Shown in pieces: positions 1 through 12,774 of a DNA stretch of 64,000 nt. Origin of the DNA: Odobenus rosmarus divergens (lineage: Eukaryota > Chordata > Mammalia > Carnivora > Odobenidae). The DNA is taken from assembly GCF_000321225.1 (NCBI RefSeq), contig NW_004450303.1, positions 1,075,716 to 1,139,715 of the forward strand, written 5' to 3'. Positions within the stretch are counted from its first letter, which is position 1; each line of letters opens with the position of its first letter. The position numbers and the translations under genes are program-made. The notes beneath the pieces are model-generated. The model did no database searches. It was given only the letters and a program-made list of their open reading frames with translations, and had not been told where the DNA came from.

Positions 1-1184
1 ATATTTAGGGAAGAAGTCAGAGGAATCCAGTTTAGTGGACCTAAAGGGAGAGGACATACAGAGTGCAAGGGTTATGATGACACTGTTGGTAAAAGATTTG
101 CAGAATTAAAAAAAAAAAAGCAAAAACAAAAACTCTATGCAAATAGATGAAGGATAGGTAAGAAAGCACAAAGGATTATAGATATTTGAACTTTTCTCTA
201 TGATTTCCCCTGGACTTGGATGAGAATTTACTCCCCCTTTGAACTGCAAGAGCAAAGTGGCAGGTGCAAGTTATGAAAGAATCTGGTCTTTGAAATCACT
301 TTGCCATAGAATAGGAAACCCAATGATTGTGCAGAAGCTTGAATTATTTTTCTTTAGGCTACCAAATAGTAAGCCAGCTGCATTCTGTACAGAGTAGTGA
401 TTGCTGAAAGCCTTGGCAACTGGGAAAAAGCCAACTTGCAGCGATGTGGGGGTGTTGCCATAAGTATGTGAGCTGCTGCAGAGGCCTGATAAAGATGATT
501 ACATATTTTGCAATATTATGTTGATGAAATAGGTTCTAAAAGCATTTGAAAATATCTGCTTTAACAGCACAAACCATACTGAAGCCTCCCAAATGAACTG
601 AATTACGATTGGTTGAAAAAGTTACAACTTTTCCCATTCAGTTCTCTTTACAGTTGATGTAAAATAAAACTTAACATTATACTATACACATTATTGTGAA
701 TTACATAGACCCACAGGAAAATGCAAATGTCTGAATACCTTTATCATACTCGATATTTTGGGTGTTATGTATTATTATATTATTCCCTTTTGCATCATTC
801 AGTTGATTTGTATTTCATTTTACTGTAGTTCATTAGTCTAATGCTTTTCTTAATTTTCTTTTTTTTTTTTTTGGCCAACCACCTCAGAGTCAAATTTGGT
901 GTTCAACTATATAATTAACTTAGACTGATTTTCTATGTTTTGAATAGAGTTATCTTGTGCTTTTATACTTAATTTCTAAGTTGTCTACAATTTTTTATAA
1001 TAAGAAAATTTTAGAAATTATTTCTTTGTTTACTAAATTGATTATATGAGTAATAAATGGCATCAACAATAAATTAGAAGAAAATCATCATAGGCAGAAG
1101 GAACAAAATAATTAAATATTGTTTACCAAGAACTAGCTTGATGTGCTCTAGGTATTAAAGAAGGCCATATAATAAATTTGGAAA
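1..1184. other. Single-copy AT-rich DNA, no gene seen
   Basis: I see no convincing open reading frame, splice-flanked exon or recognised repeat. Short A and T runs occur near 110 and 861. The block at about 310-670 is less AT-rich and has no repeat signature, so it is a weak candidate for conserved non-coding sequence. Confidence 0.5.
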
Positions 1185-1313
1185 GTCACACTGGGTCTAG
1201 ATCATATAGGACCTTGTAGGCTGTGGTGATTTGAATTTCTTTCAGTGATTGCTTACTGCTAATGTCCTGGAAGACTTTAAGGTGTGTACTTTAAAAGGAG
1301 AAGGCCATTTGAA
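1185..1313 (-). mobile_element. L2 LINE fragment, antisense
   Basis: The phrase around 1196-1240 (ATCATATAGGACCTTGTAGG and what follows) resembles the antisense of the L2 3' region, where GGCCTTGTAGGCCATGGTAAG is typical. It is short, diverged and cut by the SINE that follows. Confidence 0.55.
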
Positions 1314-1324
1314 ATACTTAACTT

Positions 1325-1517
1325 TTGGGGGGCACCTGGGTGGCTCAGTCGTTTAAGTGTCCGCCTTCAGCTCAGGTCATGATCCCAGGGTCCTGGGATC
1401 AAGTCCCATGTCAGTCTCCCTGCTCAGCGGGGAAGCTGCTTCTCCCTCTCTGCCCCTCCCCATGCTCCTTCTCTCTCTCTCTCTCACTCAAATAAATAAA
1501 TAAAATCTTTAAAAAAA
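1325..1517 (+). mobile_element. CAN SINE (carnivoran tRNA-derived SINE)
   Basis: Head GGCACCTGGGTGGCTCAG, a body with CAGGTCATGATCCCAGGGTC, then a TC-rich stretch and an AATAAATAAA tail. The flanks carry a near-perfect target-site duplication, ATACTTAACTT at 1314-1324 and ATATTTAACTT at 1518-1528. The element is intact but has several differences from the youngest copies in the window. Confidence 0.96.
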
Positions 1518-1528
1518 ATATTTAACTT

Positions 1529-2700
1529 CTGTATTGATTGATGGAAAAATAAAATGTCAAATAAATGCATATATCTTTAAAATGTATTTAAAATAAATGT
1601 ATTTAAGATACATTTAAATACTTAATAATTATTATTTAAATAATAACTAAATAATTTGGCAAACACCTGGATGTTTATAGAATTCCAGAGTTTCAACAGA
1701 ATTGTTGGAAAATCAAAGCTTAAACCACTCAGGGCAGTGATGGAATGATACCTCACAGCTAATGGGGCAAAAGACAACAACCTAACACAGTACATCTTCA
1801 TATAACCTTGGCTATCATTAGATGTAATTACTATAATCACAATCTCAGGATTAAATCCACACTTTCTAGATTATAATTGTTTAGATGTGAAATTGTCACA
1901 TGTATGCAAATGTTGAACTGCCTGCTCTCTTTCAACAGGCTCACAGAGGACATATCGTACCCTATGGGCAAATTTGAAAATTTCAATAAGTATATTCCTT
2001 CATTGGATCCAATTCTATTCCTTTAAAATTAGATTGTATTCCCCTCATTGGAATCAACTACCTGTTCTCTCCACAAGTAAATTTTCTGCCCTTTTTTCAA
2101 AGGCCATTTTCGAGACTCAATTTTTTAAAGCCATTTTGTTTTCACTCTGATTACTCAGAAACATTGCTTTTTCTTTATTGTGATATACTGGCCTTTTTTA
2201 TTGAGTTTTCTGAAAATGTGCATATTATAATAGACATTTTTTTAAGTTTTCAACAAATACTTATTATTATTGCTTAACATTTTTAATTACTTTTACTTTC
2301 TACCGAAATAATAAGTTCAGAAAATAGGGTGGTGGTGCTATTTGTGTGCATTGAGGGCCTTTAGTATAAATTTCTGTACTCTACAATCTCAGCAGGCTTC
2401 TCCTAATTTGTTAAGCCACAATAAGAGTAATCTCAGGAAATTCATTACATTTCTTCACCCCTGAACATTTCCATCCTTAAAGTTACCTACCCTTTCCACA
2501 GCTACATGTTGCAGGAAAAGGAGCCATGAACAAGGTCAAGTTTTACCTTCAGGCTACGTTCAGCTAAAATAAATTTATAAAATTTACTACTCTGGGGAAC
2601 AGATGAATGGTATCTTTTAAGTCCCCTGGAAATGTAATATGCTATTAAATCAATCTTGAAGATAATATTAGGAATTCTATCAGTTTACACAAATCTTGTT
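1529..2700. other. Single-copy AT-rich DNA, no gene seen
   Basis: 1555-1660 is very AT-rich with small palindromes (AAATGTAT against ATACATTT). The reverse-strand reading frame at 1622-1840 has no recognisable domain and I treat it as chance. Nothing else is recognised. Confidence 0.5.
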
Positions 2701-2701
2701 T

Positions 2702-2905
2702 ATGTAACAGACATTTATATAGCATTGACCCTGTGCCAGTCATTTCCCTACTTTACAAATATCAACTCATTTAATCCTCATGCTACCTTATAATATAGAG
2801 TTCCCACTTTTTTTTTCCATTTTACAATAAGAATGCTAAGCTTAAGAGAGGTTAGATGATTGTCTCAAAATTACAACTAGTAAGCATAAGTTTCAAGCAC
2901 AGGAA
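2702..2905 (-). mobile_element. MIR SINE, antisense
   Basis: It reads like the reverse complement of MIR: a CTGTGCCAG-type start, CTCATTTAATCCTCATGCTACC, CCATTTTACA, then AAGAGAGGTTAGATGATTGTCT and an ACTAGTAAG block. Diverged, as expected for this Mesozoic family. Confidence 0.8.
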
Positions 2906-4440
2906 AGGTGCTTCCAGAATTTAGGCTGTCAGCTGCTGTGCTGGTCTCAAAAATTCTTTAATGCTGTGTTAAGAGCCTGCCCTCAAACTTTACCTTCATT
3001 CGGTAGATTGAATATTTAATGTGTAACAGCAAGAAATTGTATTAAGAGTAAAGACCATCAGAGGTTAGAATCTGAACTGACAGAAAGTTTATTTGGCAAG
3101 AGATAGGGGGTAAAAATGTGGTTTGTTTGTTTTCTATCAAGGATCAGTGCCCCTCAGTATTAGAAGAAAGGGACTAATAGTGAAAAGTAACATAAATATT
3201 CTAGGTCTTTGTACCAAAGTATAAAAGAGATCTACTCACCTCCTTTTAAAATTAAGAAAGGATAAAAATGCAGCAAGTGCATCTGGCTTCTTTATCAATT
3301 CTGTACTAATTATTATACAACTATTCATAACCTTAATTTGATTAATCTTTGCCCCTTATGTAAATTAAGTTAGCCTTAGGGAAAAAAATTATCTTAGAGA
3401 GTGTTACTTTGATTCTTTACTGCTGAGACAGGATATGGGTAGAAATTACCAGAATAAAAGCATTTCCAATGTGTCTGGGTGGCAAGTGCTTAAGTGTCAG
3501 CAAAAGCACACATTCTGGTTCTCAGATTTTTCCATCAATTTGAAGCAAGCACTATATTACTTAATGGGAAACAAAAATAAATTATACGCAAACTGTTTCT
3601 TTCAACTATCTCTCAATCTGGTAAGAAAAGCAGACAAAATATAAAAATAACATTTACAGTACCATGTGGTATACATTCTGTGTGCCCAATTCATCACTTG
3701 TCAGATGGTATTAGTACAAATTCAGTGAAAAGTTTACCTTGATTCATACTTTATTTTAATAAAGTTGTTAATTTTAAGCATAAAATATATAATTAGTTTA
3801 AAGCCAAGTAAATATAAGTAAAATAAATATTTACTAATTTAAATAAATAAGAATAATCTTAACACCAATATTTTAAGTGCATTGTCAATCTTAAAGATTG
3901 CTTCGCTAAATGAAACTGTCTTCCAGTATAGAAAGACAACATTGGAGGATGGCAAAATTGATGTCCCAGAGCTAATCAGAAGTCTGTTGATTTTGGAGGG
4001 GGAAAAAAAAGGAAGAATGAAAAAGATGAATAAGTGAAGCCAAATGAAGCCAAAACCTGTGAATTGAGACTTTCAGATAGGACGTTCATAGCAAGAAAGA
4101 AATATTTTGCTATTTAACATGTCAATCTGATAGCTGAGAATAAACCATGGCTGAGAGTACTAACAACATGAACGCACACATGCACACAAACACAAATACA
4201 CACATACCTGATACAAGGACAGGATAAACATAGCAAATCTGCTAGAAATGAAATATCATCGCCTTTCTGAGAGAAGCCATGTAAATGAAAAAAACATTAT
4301 TTTATGATTTCTAGTGATACACTTCCTAGATTCATTCCTCAGAAAAAAGTGAAATGAAAGATATTTTTCTATAGTCCTCACTAAATCATTGTGGGTTTTT
4401 TTTTACTGTTTATATGCTAAGTTGTAAAAAGAGAATATTG
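2906..4440. other. Single-copy AT-rich DNA, no gene seen
   Basis: There are short possible frames only (for example 3435-3644, forward), with no domain, low-complexity composition and no splice context. 3740-3860 is a very AT-rich patch. A short CA-rich run lies at about 4175-4205. Confidence 0.5.
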
Positions 4441-4444
4441 TAAT

Positions 4445-5460
4445 AAGAAATATTCCCTTTAACCCTCTTGCACTGTTGGTGGAAATATGAATTGGTGTAG
4501 TCTTTGTGGAAAACACTATGGAGGCACCTCAAAAACTTCAAAATAGAAATAACCATATGATCTAGTAATTCCACTACTGGGTATTTACCCAAAGAAAAGA
4601 AAACACTAATCCAAAAAAATATTTACACCCCTATGTTTATCACTCCAATAACCAAGATATAGGAGCAACTTAAGTGTCCATCAATACGATGAATGGGTAA
4701 ACAAGATGCAGTATATATAAATATAAGTATATATAAACATATTTATATATATGTATGCATGTGTGTGTGTATGACTCAGCCATAAATACGGCTCAGCCAT
4801 TAAAAAAAATGAGATCTTGCCATTTTTGATAACATGGATGGACCTGGAAGGTATTATGCTAAGTGAAATAAGTTAGGCAGGGAAATCAAATCCCCATGAT
4901 TTCACTTATATGTAGAATCTAAAAAACAAAGCAAACACCAAAAACACATTCATAAATACAGAGGACAAACTGGTGGTTGCCAAAGGGGAGGGGGTGGGGA
5001 GGATAGGCAAAATAGGTGAGGGGAATTCAAAGATACAAACTTTCCAGTTATAAAATGAAATCATAGGTATAAAAGTACATAGGAAATATAGTCAATAATA
5101 TTGTCATACTGTAGTCCAATGACAGAGAGTAAATACACTTACCGTGGTGAGCACTGTGTCACATATGAAACTGTGGAATAACTATGTTGTACACATGAAA
5201 CCTATATAACATTTTATTTTTTTTAAGATTATATTTATTTATCTGAGAGAAAGAGGGAGAGTACAAGCTGAGGGTGAGGGGCCAGAGGGAGAAGCAGACT
5301 TCCCTCTGAGCAGGGAGCCCAACATGGGGCTCCATCCCAGGACCCCGGGGTCAGGACCTGAGCCGAAGGCAGATGCTTAACTGACTGAGCCACCCAGGCA
5401 CCCCCAATATAACATTTTATGACAACTCTACTTCAATAATAAATTTTTAATTAAAAGATA
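4445..5460 (+). mobile_element. Old L1 LINE 3' end (ORF2 C-terminus plus 3' UTR), interrupted
   Basis: Sense-strand L1 signatures: GCACTGTTGGTGG near 4470, AATTCCACTACTGGGTAT near 4567, AACATGGATGGACCTGGA near 4832, and a 3' UTR ending in CTTCAATAATAAATTTTT near 5441. The coding part is full of stops and indels. A TA/TG microsatellite sits at 4705-4765. A CAN SINE splits the last 50 bp from the rest. Confidence 0.9.
5218..5406 (-). mobile_element. CAN SINE, antisense, inside old L1
   Basis: It starts with a T-rich tail and ends with CTGACTGAGCCACCCAGGCA. A perfect 14-bp target-site duplication, ATATAACATTTTAT, lies at 5204-5217 and 5407-5420, so the insertion point in the L1 3' UTR is exact. 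Confidence 0.97.
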
Positions 5461-5463
5461 AAT

Positions 5464-6118
5464 TAGGGAATGGTCCAGTTTCATTCTTCTACATGTGGCT
5501 GTCCAACTTTCCCAGCACCATTTATTGAAGAGACTGTCTTTTTTCCATTGCATATTTTTTTCCTGTTTTGTGGAAGATTAGTTGACCATAGAGTTGAGGG
5601 TCCATATCTGGGTTCTCTATTCTGTTCCATCGATCTATATGTCTGTTTTTGTGCCAGTACCATACTGTCTTGGTGATCATGGCTTTGTAATATAGCTTGA
5701 AATCAGGCAGTGTGATGCACCCAGCTTTTTCTTTTCCAAGATTTCCTTGGCAATTCAATGTCTTTTCTGATTCCATACAAATTTTAGGATTGCTTGTTCC
5801 AGCACCTTGAAAAATGTCATTGGAATTTTGATTGGAATGGCGTTGATGGTATAGATTGCTCTGGGCAGCATAGACATTTTAACAATGTTTATTCATCCGA
5901 TCCATGAGCATGGGGGGGGTGGCTCAGCCCGGTGATAGGTATTAAGGAGGGCATGTATTGCATGGAACACTGGGTGCTATACGAAAACAATGAATCATGT
6001 AACACTACATCAAAAACTAATGATGTACCGTATGGTGACTAACGTAACATAATAAAATAAAATAAAATAAAATTTAAAAATAAATAAATAAATAATTTAT
6101 TAATTATTCTGATTCAAA
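5464..6118 (+). mobile_element. Young carnivore L1 with 5' inversion (twin-primed)
   Basis: 5464-5908 is antisense L1 ORF2 (GGTCCAGTTTCATTCTTCT onward). From about 5909 the sense-strand 3' UTR follows (GGTGATAGGTATTAAGGAGG, CACTACATCAAAAACTAATG), ending in an AATAAA-rich tail. An 11-bp duplication, AAAAGATAAAT, brackets the whole block at 5453-5463 and 6119-6129. Inverted 5' half, sense 3' half and one shared target duplication fit twin priming. It landed at the A-rich end of the older L1. Confidence 0.88.
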
Positions 6119-6129
6119 AAAAGATAAAT

Positions 6130-7299
6130 GAGGGGAAAATAATCATTTTATGTGCCTTTTAAAAGAGCATGATTATTTTAATTAAACATATAGTTGCAAA
6201 ATGCGAAATCTGATGATGAAGAACTTCTACATGTGACAACACTGAATACACTTCATGCTGTATAAATGTGAAGTTCTGTGCAGTACTTAAACATTCAAAC
6301 TTTCTGATCTTGTGAAGGTCTACAAGCATGTCATAGTGTATCATAAAGGATTTAATAAACATAAAAGTCACTACTTCCTACACCATATTGCACTTGATTG
6401 CAATCAGCATGTTACAACCACAGTCTAATTATAAAACGTCAAATGTTTCATCCGCTTTTTTAGCGTAGCTCTGTGCTGCATCTGTGGTCACTGGCCCATT
6501 GAACATAAATTTTAATTCCTTTTATGTTCAATTTGAATCTGAATTACACAGTTGATGCTAAACTATACCGGAATTAAAACTCCCTTGAAGATAACTTGTC
6601 TGGTGAACTATTTTCAGGGACATGATTTCCCAAACATCTCTTGCATCACTCATGCAAATGAGCAATACTTTTGAAAAACTTGTTCTGCTTGCGTTTCTAG
6701 AATTTCAATTCTAAGGTATTAAAGAACACAACAAAGGAGGTAGCCATGAATTCATATTCTTTACTATCCTTGATAATAGTTATTTGACTGGACAAGAAAT
6801 GGGATATCTAAGATAATGGATTTTGATGTTATTTAATATAAAAGTCATTGAATATTATGGAAAGCTTCATTTTCCTTCTGTTATTCTACTCTTCTATCAT
6901 GTCAGAGACCACTATTTTCATGAATTAGATGTTTACACATCCAGTCCAGATATTAAAATATTTGATACATGAATATATATCATCAATTTAGTCTATTTAT
7001 TGGTGTTTACTGTAGGTTGGATACTGGCGAGGAAATAAAACCAAGTCTCTATGTTCAGGGTGCTTTTAGAGAGTGCCCTATATCTACTTAAATAGTTGGT
7101 TAGTGACGGTTAATATCTCCTTGCCATATTTATTTTTCTTTTCTGCTCTTGCAATTTTTTGAGTAATTTTAAATTAAGTGTATGTCTTGAAAACAATGTA
7201 TAGGTTTTATGTTTATACAAATAATCTATCTCTGTATCGCCTTCCCCTATTTTTAGCTCCCCCCTCAAACCCCTCCCCACCTCTAGTATAAAAATACCG
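6130..7299. other. Single-copy AT-rich DNA, no gene seen
   Basis: No repeat or gene recognised. The reverse frame at 6159-6371 has no domain and is taken as chance. Confidence 0.5.
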
Positions 7300-7366
7300 G
7301 ATCCCTATGATGTGCACCTTGAAACTAATGGGATATTGTATGTTAATTCGACTTCAATAAAAAAAG
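7300..7366 (+). mobile_element. L1 3' terminus fragment
   Basis: CCTTGAAACTAATGGGATAT followed by a CGACTTCAATAAAAAAA-type end is the usual last 60 bp of an older L1 3' UTR. Only this stub is clear. Confidence 0.65.
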
Positions 7367-8450
7367 AAAACTGTTAACTAGTCTATTGCTTTTAAAATGG
7401 AATTCTAGTTTTAAATGTTTTTATATTAAAATATGTGGACTTTAAAATGATATTTTAAGCTTTGTTTAATTTATTTGTCTTTTGACTTATCTACATTAGT
7501 TTCTTTACTTGACTTTATCCCATTCTTTTCCTTTTTTCATCGTGCTTGCCGTAGGTGTTTTCTTTTTGCCTTTTTGCTCCCTCCGAACTTAGAAGTCAAA
7601 TGTTCTATTTCGATTATGGTAATGATTACTATTATGTTTTTGCAATGTATACCTAAAAAAGTCTAAAGTAATCAATATTTTACCTGCCTCCACACAATAC
7701 TCTGACTATTGCTATTACTGATTGCCCTCACTCATGAGGGTCTGATCTACTATTTTAATTCCTTTTGTTTCGCTCACCATGAATCATCTTACTTTTACAG
7801 TCAATAGTTACCTAGACTTAGCAACATAATTTTTTCCTAGTTTATTTCCTCAATTGGTATATTATTTTTGTTATCTTATTTTCCACCTGAGTTGCTCTTG
7901 GGTGTCCCATAGGCCTAAGTTGGGGATTTATACCTATAGAAGTTTATACTTTGCTCTTTCTAGAGGACCTGTGATTTTATCTGTTATGAATACTTGTTTC
8001 ATTAATTAATTTTCTCAGGTACCCTGTTTTGTGGCAATACAGCATCTCTGGCTGACTCCCAGCTCTGTGCTATTTTCTTTTTCTCTATCACATGATACCT
8101 CACGACTCTAGGATGGCTAGGCTTTCTCTTACAACTTCAGGGGAATACAAGGACCACAAACCAGTAGATGAAGTGTTCTCCCAAATATCAGGAGCGCCAC
8201 TTCTCCCACAGTTATTTGGAGTATCTTGTTATTGTTGTTGTTAATGTTATTTGCACTGTAAGAATTCTAAAGTTTGTTGCTAGAAGTTTTCTGTCAATTC
8301 AAAATTTAACGTAAATAGAAATAAAATAGTAAGATAATGCCTCTGGTTTTAGTTGCCCTTATAGTGGGATTCTATAAAATTTGCATACTAATAATTTAAT
8401 AATTTACTAAATTTAAATTCAAGTTTAGTCTCTACCACTATGTAAATCTG
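7367..8450. other. T-rich DNA, unclassified, possibly very old LINE
   Basis: Strongly pyrimidine-rich on the + strand, vaguely like antisense L1M 3' UTR, but I cannot place it. The forward frame at 7475-7666 is hydrophobic and F-rich only because of T-rich composition. Confidence 0.35.
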
Positions 8451-8454
8451 AAAA

Positions 8455-8565
8455 CTTGGTTGAGTTACTCAGTATTTCTGAGCAGCAGTATCCTTGTCCA
8501 TAAAATTAAAGAGTCTGGACTAGGTTATCTCTATTTTAATCTGCAAGCTTCAAAATCCTAGGAAA
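8455..8565 (+). mobile_element. L2/MIR3-like 3' end, sense
   Basis: The pattern GAGTTACTCAG, CTTGTCCATAAAATTAAAGAG, TCTGGACTAGGTTATCTCTA resembles the conserved end (CATCTGTAAAATGAG, GGACTAGATGATCTCTAAGG) of L2/MIR3 elements. Confidence 0.65.
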
Positions 8566-8639
8566 TTAAAGGTATATCTGAACAGTCGGGAAAAAAATGG
8601 AAATGCTTTCCTCAATCTGATGTATACACATAGCAAAAT

Positions 8640-8815
8640 CATGTTATAGAATTTCACATGGGAAGGAGCTGGAGGTCATTTTGTTTGAGCCTCTCCGTTA
8701 GTAGATGACTATAGTGGTGTTCTGTGAAGTTAAATGATCTCTTCAGACGGCTTCTGTGAAAAAGTCAGGACTGGAATTTTATCTTTCCTAAATCTTAATA
8801 TAATGGTCTTTCTTT
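8640..8815 (-). mobile_element. L2/MIR3-like 3' end, antisense
   Basis: TTATAGAATTTCACATGGGA, GGAGCTGGAGGTCATTTTG and TTAAATGATCTCTTCAGACG match the reverse complement of the same family end, opposite in direction to the fragment just upstream. Confidence 0.65.
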
Positions 8816-9719
8816 TGTACTGTTGTTTTCCACCTTAGACCATCCTTAAGTTGTTTTATAAGTAATACAAAACAACCTATAATTACCTGTTGTGAAGATT
8901 ATATACAGTGAAGTTCCCATTCACTGGGAAAATTGAGTATGTAATTTCCAATCTGTGTTAAATGGAACTCTAATATTCTAGGAGTCATTTCTTTAGTAGA
9001 TTTAAATCTTATGGAAATATTTAGTTTTTAATGTATGTGATGTACTTCTGAATCTGGCTTTTCTATCTTCTCATATTGTCTCCACTATTTCTTAAAACAC
9101 TACATTTTTTTTTACCAGTATCTATCTCGAATCACAAAGTTAAGAGCATTTATTATTATTGTTTTTTTGCTAAAACAGTTTATATCTTAGATCCTAATAA
9201 TGAACAATATTCCAGCAGCGAAAGAGAATAATATTGATATTGTCCTTTTAACTACTTCAGCTCAACTATTTCAGCTCAACCCTTCTCTATGGGTATTGAT
9301 TTTTTCAACATGAAACTTTTAATATATGTCAGTTTCAGAGGTGTGAACCTAGGAAAGCAAAAGGAAACCAAAAGAAGACAACAACAAAAAATCACTCATA
9401 AACTTTAAGTCCGGAGGAACTACATCTGCTTTCTTTGCATTGGCATTTCTTTATTTGCATACATATATGTGAATTTGTGTCTGAGATATATACATCTAAT
9501 TTTCTATATAATTATTTCTCAAGCAGCAGCTTAGTGAATGTACTGTTCAGAGTTGTTTTTTTAAATACTCTTAAGACTATTCCCCTCTCTGCATCAATGT
9601 TTTATTATATTTTTTATTATCTCCTATTACCTATAACTCCTATTTCTATATATTATTACTCCTATATACCTTTATTCTGTCTTCTGTGACATCTCCTATA
9701 TTTCCTATTGTAATGATCT
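8816..9719. other. Single-copy AT-rich DNA, no gene seen
   Basis: No gene or clear repeat. The forward frame at 9435-9689 lies in a T-rich tract and encodes only low-complexity hydrophobic residues. I reject it as a gene. Confidence 0.5.
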
Positions 9720-9721
9720 GC

Positions 9722-9850
9722 ATCTTTTTTTTTTTGTCATTTATCTCATCCACAAAAATGTAAATTTCATGAAAGCAGGAACCTAGTGTGTCTTTCTTAT
9801 TCACTGCTGGCAAGTTGTAGGCTCTTAATATATATTTGTTAAATAGAAAA
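9722..9850 (+). mobile_element. L2 LINE 3' end, sense
   Basis: ATGTAAATTTCATGAAAGCA, TATTCACTGCTGG, then TAGGCTCTTAATATATATTT and GTTAAAT match the L2 end (gene-like phrase: gtaagctccatgagggcagg through aataaatatttgttgaat). Confidence 0.75.
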
Positions 9851-11075
9851 CATAAACTATATGTTAAGGTAATTGGGGATTAACCAAGTTGTATAAATGT
9901 AAAGAGAACTATATTTTTAATTGGTGACTACATATTAGCCAAAACCCATACCCACAAAAATGATTTCTATTTTTGCTTATAGGGGGTTTTAATACATTTA
10001 AATATAGCAAAATTAAGCATGTATTTTTAGACAATGGGAATTATTTTAGTGAACTGTCAAAAAAGTTACAGATAATGACTATTTTATTATCCTTAATAGA
10101 GGACATGTAATTTTAAGTTGTTACTTGGTTTACAGAAAATAATTTCATGATAGTTACATTTTGATCTTTATCTTTTTACGGCAATTATCAATTTTATTAA
10201 AATATTAGCCCACGCTTCTAAGTTTAACACTTAGCTACAGTATTATGTATTTTTTGCATTTTTATATTTTGCTTTGGCTGTCTAAACATAATCATTTTTA
10301 CAACAAAATCACCAGCAAAGAAGAAAAACACCAAACAGTTATACAGAATTTTCAGGATTCTCAACATCTTTCAAGATATAGAATAACTGTCGATGTACTA
10401 AACAAGTGATTTTGGGTTTGGTAGTGGAATTTGTTCAAGAGAATATGTCAATTGATTTATGTATTTATGAACTCATCCCTGATGGATGTGGCTGTGCTTA
10501 ATTTCTGAGAGCATGCTGAAGTACATAATGTGTGTTGCTTTTTTCAGAAAGCCAGTTTGCCCTACAAGGAATCTATATTTTCATCCTGCTCTGAGAGGTG
10601 CTGATTCCATCACTCAGTGCCTTTAGTCATAAACACTTTGTGGTTCCTAAAAATATATACTATGCAAACTTTCAGCAATAATTTATGAAGAAAAGAAACA
10701 TTTCCAGCTTGTTTGAAAATAGAATAGACAGTAAAAAAATGTGCCTATAAACAAAGCACATAAGGACTGTACAAGATAGATTTCTAAGAAACAAAACTGA
10801 TCCCTTGGGTGATGCCAGAGCTGTTTTTGCAGAGCAGCCAGAAAATAACCATGAGAACGATCCCAAATATCTGAATCAGCAGCAATTTTACTCTATGCTC
10901 CTGCAACTTAACAAAGAGACTTTTAATAGCACTGTGAATCTACTCTAAGATCAACTTCTCCATCTACTGGCTGAAGGTCAAATTTTGATTCTTATTAGTT
11001 ATAAAAATCATGAATTTATTTGTGTGTGTTCTTGCGAATATGTTTTCCATGATGAACACATTATTAACTAAAGAC
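9851..11075. other. Single-copy AT-rich DNA, no gene seen
   Basis: No repeat recognised. The reverse frame at 10672-10866 has no domain. The stretch 10400-10700 has mixed composition and no repeat features, so it could be a weakly conserved block, but I have no positive evidence. Confidence 0.45.
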
Positions 11076-11092
11076 ATAATTTACTCTCCTTT

Positions 11093-11294
11093 TTAAAGAT
11101 TTATTTATTTATTTGAGAGAGAGAGAAAGAGAGGATGTGTGTGAGTGGGAGGAGGGGTAGGGGAAGAGAATATCAAGCAAGACCCTACACTGAGAGCAGA
11201 GCCCACACGGGGCACCATCCCACCCCCATGAGATATGATCTGAGCTGAAGCCAAGAGTTGGACACTTAACCAACTTAGCCACCCAGGCGCCCCT
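11093..11294 (-). mobile_element. CAN SINE, antisense, diverged
   Basis: TTTATTTATTTATTTGAGAG start and CTTAGCCACCCAGGCGCCCC end. A target duplication of about 16 bp with one substitution and one indel flanks it (11076-11092 and 11295-11310). More diverged than the younger SINEs here. Confidence 0.95.
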
Positions 11295-11310
11295 ATAACT
11301 TACTCTCTTT

Positions 11311-12774
11311 AAATTACAACACCATATGACTCAAAGAATCACAAACTACATTTTGAAAACAATATTATTACCTTAAAGAATAAATCAAGCTGACGATTTG
11401 AATTGTTTTTGAAAGTTATTAATTTTATTATATCGTGCTTAAATGATTTAATCTCTTTCCTCTCAAACATAAAATATTTAACTTGGCTGTTGAGGAATTT
11501 CTTGGTATATTGGCATGTGGAAAGGTCATCTCTACTTGCTCAGTTTTGCACTTGTGGTATCACACTTTAGAAATTCATTATGGGGTTTTTGCACCACCTG
11601 TTTTCAAACAGCACTCAAATTGACAGATGATCTTACTCAGAGAATCTTAAATTTCAACTTGGAAATCAGATTAATAAATTAAAAGAAACCAGAAACTTAA
11701 TGCTCACCACAAATTAACAACTTCAGTTTAGTAAGAAAAAATGTTTGACAATCTGAAAATGATGTTGAATAAATTAGAGCATAAGGCAGACATTCCTCAC
11801 AGCAAAATCTTGGTTCCTAAGAATTTTACAAGCCTTATTACTTAGTCTGTCAACCACTTACATGTTTTTGTTTTTTTGTTTTTTTTACAAATATCCTATA
11901 CATGTTATATCTCACTTGTCTTAAACAATATATCCTTGTCCTTCTCACTAATCCTAAGTGTCTAAAACTATAGATTGTCACCATTTGGATGCCTTAACTG
12001 CCAACACAAAGCAGTCTCACATTTCACAGATCTGTTCTCTCACAGAAATATGACCATGCTGACTACTCTGGCTTCTCTGATTCTTCTATCCTATTAAGGT
12101 GCTTTTGTTATTCTTTTTTAGTTTTTTTTATAATTTCTTATAAGTACTGTATAATAATTATCTAGGGGAACATGTTACACACTCCTTGTTGTATCATTTG
12201 AAAACTGCCATTGCCAAGCCCAGTTTTCACTCAAATCACCCAGGGATGCTTCACACCACCACTTTTGATCTCCTTCGTCTTTCTGCAGATGTTTCAGTCT
12301 AGGATCTCAGATCTTCCTCTTAATTCTGCTCATGGGATCTCCTCTGCGTCAGCGCACAGGATGCTGCTTGCCACAGCTTGCCAGCAAACACTTAGCTGCT
12401 CCAAGAACTCAGTGCTCACTTCCATGAATCTGAAAGAATACAGCGGTCCCTACTGTACCCAAGGACCATTAGATGTCACACCAATGAGATTTAAAACACA
12501 TCAGTCAAGTGTTTTTCTTCAACATCTCTATGCTACATGGGACTGGGCATGTGGTTGGGGCTGGACAAAATGAGTAATTGACATTTGCTATATGCAGAAC
12601 TATTCCTTGCATAAGGCTCTCAGCTCCTGGTCCTGTGATCAGATTATCACCCAGATTCTTTTTTTCCCTGGTGAATTTTCACACAGGAATCCTATAAACC
12701 TCACTCCCATACCCTTGTGGGACCCACTAAGCACTATGATGAAAAGATGTCAGTTCATGAAAAGGATGGTAGCA
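11311..12774. other. Unclassified DNA with chance reading frames
   Basis: 12211-12573 (120 codons) and 12592-12789 (65 codons) are open on the + strand. Neither shows a domain, a Kozak-like start or flanking splice sites, and the composition is ordinary. 12180-12780 is slightly GC-richer than its surroundings and may be an unrecognised old repeat. Confidence 0.4.

Noticed and set aside
12211..12573. 120-codon forward open frame
   Set aside because: No domain, ordinary composition, no splice or promoter context. Length is within chance for 64 kb on six frames.
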